Positions 61,236 to 64,000 of a stretch of 64,000 nt of DNA are shown here, piece after piece. The notes under the pieces are model-generated. The model saw only the letters and a list, made by a program, of their open reading frames with translations, did no database searches and had not been told where the DNA came from. This stretch comes from a virus. Every line of letters begins with the position of its first letter. Position 1 is the stretch's first letter. The DNA is taken from the IMG/VR virus record IMGVR_UViG_3300035698_004130, positions 38,678 through 102,677 of that record. One strand, 5' to 3'. A program made the position numbers and the translations under genes.

Positions 61236-62731
61236 GGTGCGCCCCACGAGGGGATTCCACCAGCTACAGTAAGCACATCTCCGTTTGACCCAATCGGTAG
61301 TCTAATAATATCCACACCATCGTAGTAAAGTAGATCCCCAGCCGTAATGGTATCTTTAAGGTTTGCAATATCTGTTAGAAGTGTGCTAGCCTCTTCTCTA
61401 GTTCCAATTTGAGTATCAACCCAACTCTTACGAGCTAACTGGGGTCCAGTTATGGGATCAGTGCTAGCTGACGGAGCCAGGACAAAAGTTCTTGTTCCGT
61501 CAGTCCTTGCGTATTGAAGATGGTCATCTGCTGTGAGAGTTCCTAGACTAGCGTGAGGGATAGCTCCGGGACTTTGGTATCCAATTGTTCTTGGGGATCC
61601 CCCAGAAACATATAATAGATCCCCATCAGCAGCACCAACATTCTCAAAGTCTTGGAAGTCATCTAATTGAGTAGCTGATAAATTACTTGATAATGCTAGG
61701 GATCCAAGAGAAAGTAGAGTTCTAGCCGCCGCTGAGTCCACAGAGTTTAGCAGACTTCTTCCATAAGTTTGGGAAGGCTCGTTTAGTAGTGCTCCATCCG
61801 TATCCCAGTATATCACTCCCCCAGGAGAAACAGTAAGGTTTGATAGCTCTGTTAAATTTCCGTTTAAAAGTTGTCGTAGTGCTGTTTGTGTGGCAACATA
61901 AGTGACGTTGGTTAAATGATTTCCTGCTGATGGAATTGCTGATGCATTTACCGCATTGATGAATCCTCGTGTCGCAGAGATATCCATATATTGATCGTGA
62001 GCGGAAAGAGCACTAAGTTCTGATAGTGACCCGTGAGCAGACGGTGAGTTTCCAGCTAGAAGACTCGATGGAGTATAGGTAACCCCATTTCCATCCGGGT
62101 TAACTAGAACTAGGTAATTGGCATCACCCACAGAGTAGGCATCAACATCTGATAAGCCAGAGAAACTAAGGGAATCCGATGTTGATAATGCCCCTAACCC
62201 CAGACCTAATCTGGTTGCTATAGCAGTGGTTAAAACCGCCTGAGATTGGGAAAAAGTGCTGTAGGGTGCTAACGCAATGTTACCCGCAGAATCAACAAAG
62301 TAAACACTATTGGCTACTGGAGTGATAACCCCTAAATCTGTTAGATTCTGGCTAGCTCCCTCGTAGATACTATTGAAGAATTCATCTACCGCTGAAACTG
62401 CGGATACAACTCCTGCTGGAGTGATTACAAGGGCTCTGTTAATATGTCCTGCTAGTGTGGCGATATCAACATCAGTAAGGTCAGTAAGTTTTGTTGCGGC
62501 TGTTCCTCCTGTCCCAATAAAGCTTGTGGCACTGACAGCACCATTAATAATCAATGTCCCCCCCGAAGAGGTTTCCAAACATTCAGCAAAAACTCTAACG
62601 GTGTTTACATCAGTTACTGTAATAGTAGTGGCTTCAATGTCGGCTAGCTCTGTTAGAGCCTTAGCCCTCAATTTAGAATCGTAGCCAATTCCAACAGGTT
62701 TGTTATTTGATGTGAATGGGGATACAACCAT
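61232..62731 (-). CDS. tail fibre or virion protein
   Basis: A 499-residue protein of repetitive short strands and turns with SxxDLSDVD-like phrases (TKLTDLTDVDIAT, SLSFSGLSDVDAYS) and the HASLGTLTADDHLQYARTDGTR block common in phage fibre shaft proteins. It ends in KSWVDTQIGTREEAS and a small C-terminal strand. It is preceded by the repeat fibre gene with which it shares a base, and it is convergent to uvsW.1. Binds receptor or forms part of the fibre; exact role unknown. Confidence 0.78.
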   Translation of the reverse strand: MVVSPFTSNNKPVGIGYDSKLRAKALTELADIEATTITVTDVNTVRVFAECLETSSGGTLIINGAVSATSFIGTGGTAATKLTDLTDVDIATLAGHINRALVITPAGVVSAVSAVDEFFNSIYEGASQNLTDLGVITPVANSVYFVDSAGNIALAPYSTFSQSQAVLTTAIATRLGLGLGALSTSDSLSFSGLSDVDAYSVGDANYLVLVNPDGNGVTYTPSSLLAGNSPSAHGSLSELSALSAHDQYMDISATRGFINAVNASAIPSAGNHLTNVTYVATQTALRQLLNGNLTELSNLTVSPGGVIYWDTDGALLNEPSQTYGRSLLNSVDSAAARTLLSLGSLALSSNLSATQLDDFQDFENVGAADGDLLYVSGGSPRTIGYQSPGAIPHASLGTLTADDHLQYARTDGTRTFVLAPSASTDPITGPQLARKSWVDTQIGTREEASTLLTDIANLKDTITAGDLLYYDGVDIIRLPIGSNGDVLTVAGGIPSWGAP

Positions 62732-64000
62732 TATACCTCTGGGTAAATTACTGCGTGAGCACTGTAAAGGGAGAAAAGATTAGTAGCGTTGGATACAGTG
62801 TATATGATTTGAACAGTTACCGTAATATCTGAAGTCGAATCCTCTGCATCATTAGCCTGGGCACTACCTCTACTCTTACCATGTCCCCAACCTCCAGTTG
62901 TATCACTCCCAGTTGCGCTACCAATATCCACCCAGTGGGTTACCCTTTGCTTACTTGTGGAGTTCCTAGGAGAAATTACAATCTCACCCTTTAGAGGATA
63001 TTCATCAGTATCATTGGAAAGCTGGTTACTAGTAGATCCCCAAGAGACTCCTCCATTAAGGAGAATTCTCATTCCGGTATTTGATGATGAGTTTTGAAAT
63101 GCCTTGGCAGTCCATTTCACTACGCAGGCACCACTAAGTCCCATAGCATCTGCTGGAATAGTAAACTCAAATAAATCTACCCAGCTAGTTGTGCTAGATC
63201 CAGTTTGAATAATTGGATCCCCTGTCTGTGAATAAACCATGTAAGGGATTTTTAGCAGATTTCTTATTGCCACAAGGGATGCTTCTGTAGAGTTATCTAG
63301 TGCATCTGCGCCGATAGCATCTGCATCGATTTGATCTGAGGCAACAGTATCAAGAGTTGCAAGAGCACCTAAATTGAGAGATGCCTCGGTAAAGTGGACA
63401 GTAGAAGATGCTATGTGGTTATCAATAGTTGTGGTATCAGGTGCCGTCCATTCAGGGAGTGATCCATTTGAGGTTAAATGGTGTCCCACATATCCAATAC
63501 GCAATAAGGTTAGATCCCCCCCTAATTTGGCGTGAATAATGTCCCCTTGGGAATACCCTGAGGTATTAAACTTTGCGGCTATATTGGTTATATTGGTAGC
63601 AATAGCTGAACTAAGCTGAGTTGTGGAAGCTGATATGTCATCAGCAAAAGTTTCCAACTGATCGTGTGAACTTGTTCCTATATTTGATAATGCTGTGTGA
63701 TCTGTGGTATTTGTGTTTAATGCCCAAGCCGTTTCATTATCTCCAACATAGGAGGATAGACTTACAGTTGAAGCTGCAACATCGGCTATATTGGTTATAT
63801 TGGTAGCAATAGCTGAACTAAGCTGAGTTGTGGAAGCTGCAACATCGGCTATGTTAGTTATATTGGTAGCAATAGCTGAACTAAGCTGAGTTGTGGAAGC
63901 TGCAACATCGGCTATATTGGTTATATTGGTAGCAATAGCTGAACTAAGCTGAGTTGTGGAAGCTGCAACATCGGCTATGTTAGTTATATTGGTAGCAATA
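62731..64000 (-). CDS. repeat-bearing fibre-like protein, C-terminal part (cut by window edge)
   Basis: The frame is open from the stop at 62731 to the right edge (at least 422 codons), so an apparent TTG start at 63657 is only internal. The N-terminal visible part consists of 21-residue heptad repeats (VAASTTQLSSAIATNITN plus IAD). A bridge follows, then a beta-rich C-terminal head with Trp/Asn strands (SWVDLFEFTIPA...GMRILLNGGVSWG) that looks like a receptor-binding or capping domain. The heptads suggest a trimeric coiled-coil shaft. Confidence 0.8.
   Translation of the reverse strand, partial: IATNITNIADVAASTTQLSSAIATNITNIADVAASTTQLSSAIATNITNIADVAASTTQLSSAIATNITNIADVAASTVSLSSYVGDNETAWALNTNTTDHTALSNIGTSSHDQLETFADDISASTTQLSSAIATNITNIAAKFNTSGYSQGDIIHAKLGGDLTLLRIGYVGHHLTSNGSLPEWTAPDTTTIDNHIASSTVHFTEASLNLGALATLDTVASDQIDADAIGADALDNSTEASLVAIRNLLKIPYMVYSQTGDPIIQTGSSTTSWVDLFEFTIPADAMGLSGACVVKWTAKAFQNSSSNTGMRILLNGGVSWGSTSNQLSNDTDEYPLKGEIVISPRNSTSKQRVTHWVDIGSATGSDTTGGWGHGKSRGSAQANDAEDSTSDITVTVQIIYTVSNATNLFSLYSAHAVIYPEV
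63781..64000. repeat. 63-bp tandem repeats in the fibre gene
   Basis: Copies begin at 63781, 63844, 63907 and 63970, each 63 bp, the last cut by the edge. Alternate copies share a synonymous variant (atattgg versus atgttag), so a 126-bp double unit has been duplicated. A further near-identical copy lies at about 63577-63632. Confidence 0.92.

Noticed and set aside
63781-64000. Regular repeats resembling a CRISPR array
   Set aside because: The repeats are contiguous without spacers and are an in-frame part of a fibre gene.
1-64000. tRNA or other structural RNA genes
   Set aside because: No cloverleaf or known RNA was seen, and the gaps are too short for most.

Overview
The window is part of the genome of a large tailed phage with a contractile tail (myovirus). 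The head, neck, tail and baseplate genes follow the T4 plan: capsid protein, scaffold, prohead protease, neck proteins, tail terminator, sheath, tube, gp25/gp6/gp7-type wedge, gp53-like and PAAR. The replication genes are a different mix: an SPO1-type uracil-glycosylase/exonuclease/family A DNA polymerase, a B12-dependent ribonucleotide reductase, ThyX, a DnaB-type helicase and a DnaG-type primase. T4-type 46/47, UvsW and a gp55-like late sigma factor are also present. This suggests a distant (far) T4 relative infecting a heterotrophic, possibly aquatic bacterium. The host cannot be read from the sequence. No portal, terminase, lysis cassette or tRNA gene was recognised.

Layout. 1-8160 (minus strand): helicase (cut by the window edge), small genes, nrdJ, 46/47 nuclease pair, small genes, thyX. 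8199-9131 (plus): a very basic protein. 9128-12266 (minus): a DNA polymerase divided over three coupled reading frames, preceded by an HNH endonuclease gene. 12335-14218: plus-strand late sigma factor and a resolvase-like nuclease, separated by three small minus-strand genes. 14162-27124 (minus): head, neck, sheath and tube block, read from an acidic core protein through protease, scaffold and capsid to the tube and a large head-protein candidate. 27195-54910 (minus): one nearly gap-free block of tail and baseplate genes, read from the tape measure side to PAAR; it includes a glycoside hydrolase, a LamG protein and a beta-helix protein. 54988-61235: mixed strands with a Cas4-like nuclease, a broken HNH gene, primase, a gp26-like chaperone with a likely -1 frameshift, and uvsW. 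61232-64000 (minus): two fibre or virion proteins, the last with 63-bp repeats running off the edge.

Working together: NrdJ and ThyX supply nucleotides, and helicase, primase and polymerase copy DNA. 46/47, UvsW and the resolvase-like nuclease serve recombination-dependent replication, and the gp55-like factor should switch on the structural blocks. The most unusual features are: a prohead protease fused to a ~385-residue histone-like tail; a motif (KAxESL) shared by that tail and the separate basic protein at 8199-9131; the three-piece polymerase; the U UUU UUU frameshift site in the gp26-like gene; and a clan GH-A glycosidase in the baseplate operon beside a spike that lacks the T4 lysozyme domain.

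Genes are tightly packed and no stretch over 300 bases lacks a gene. The largest gap is about 154 bases (7215-7368).
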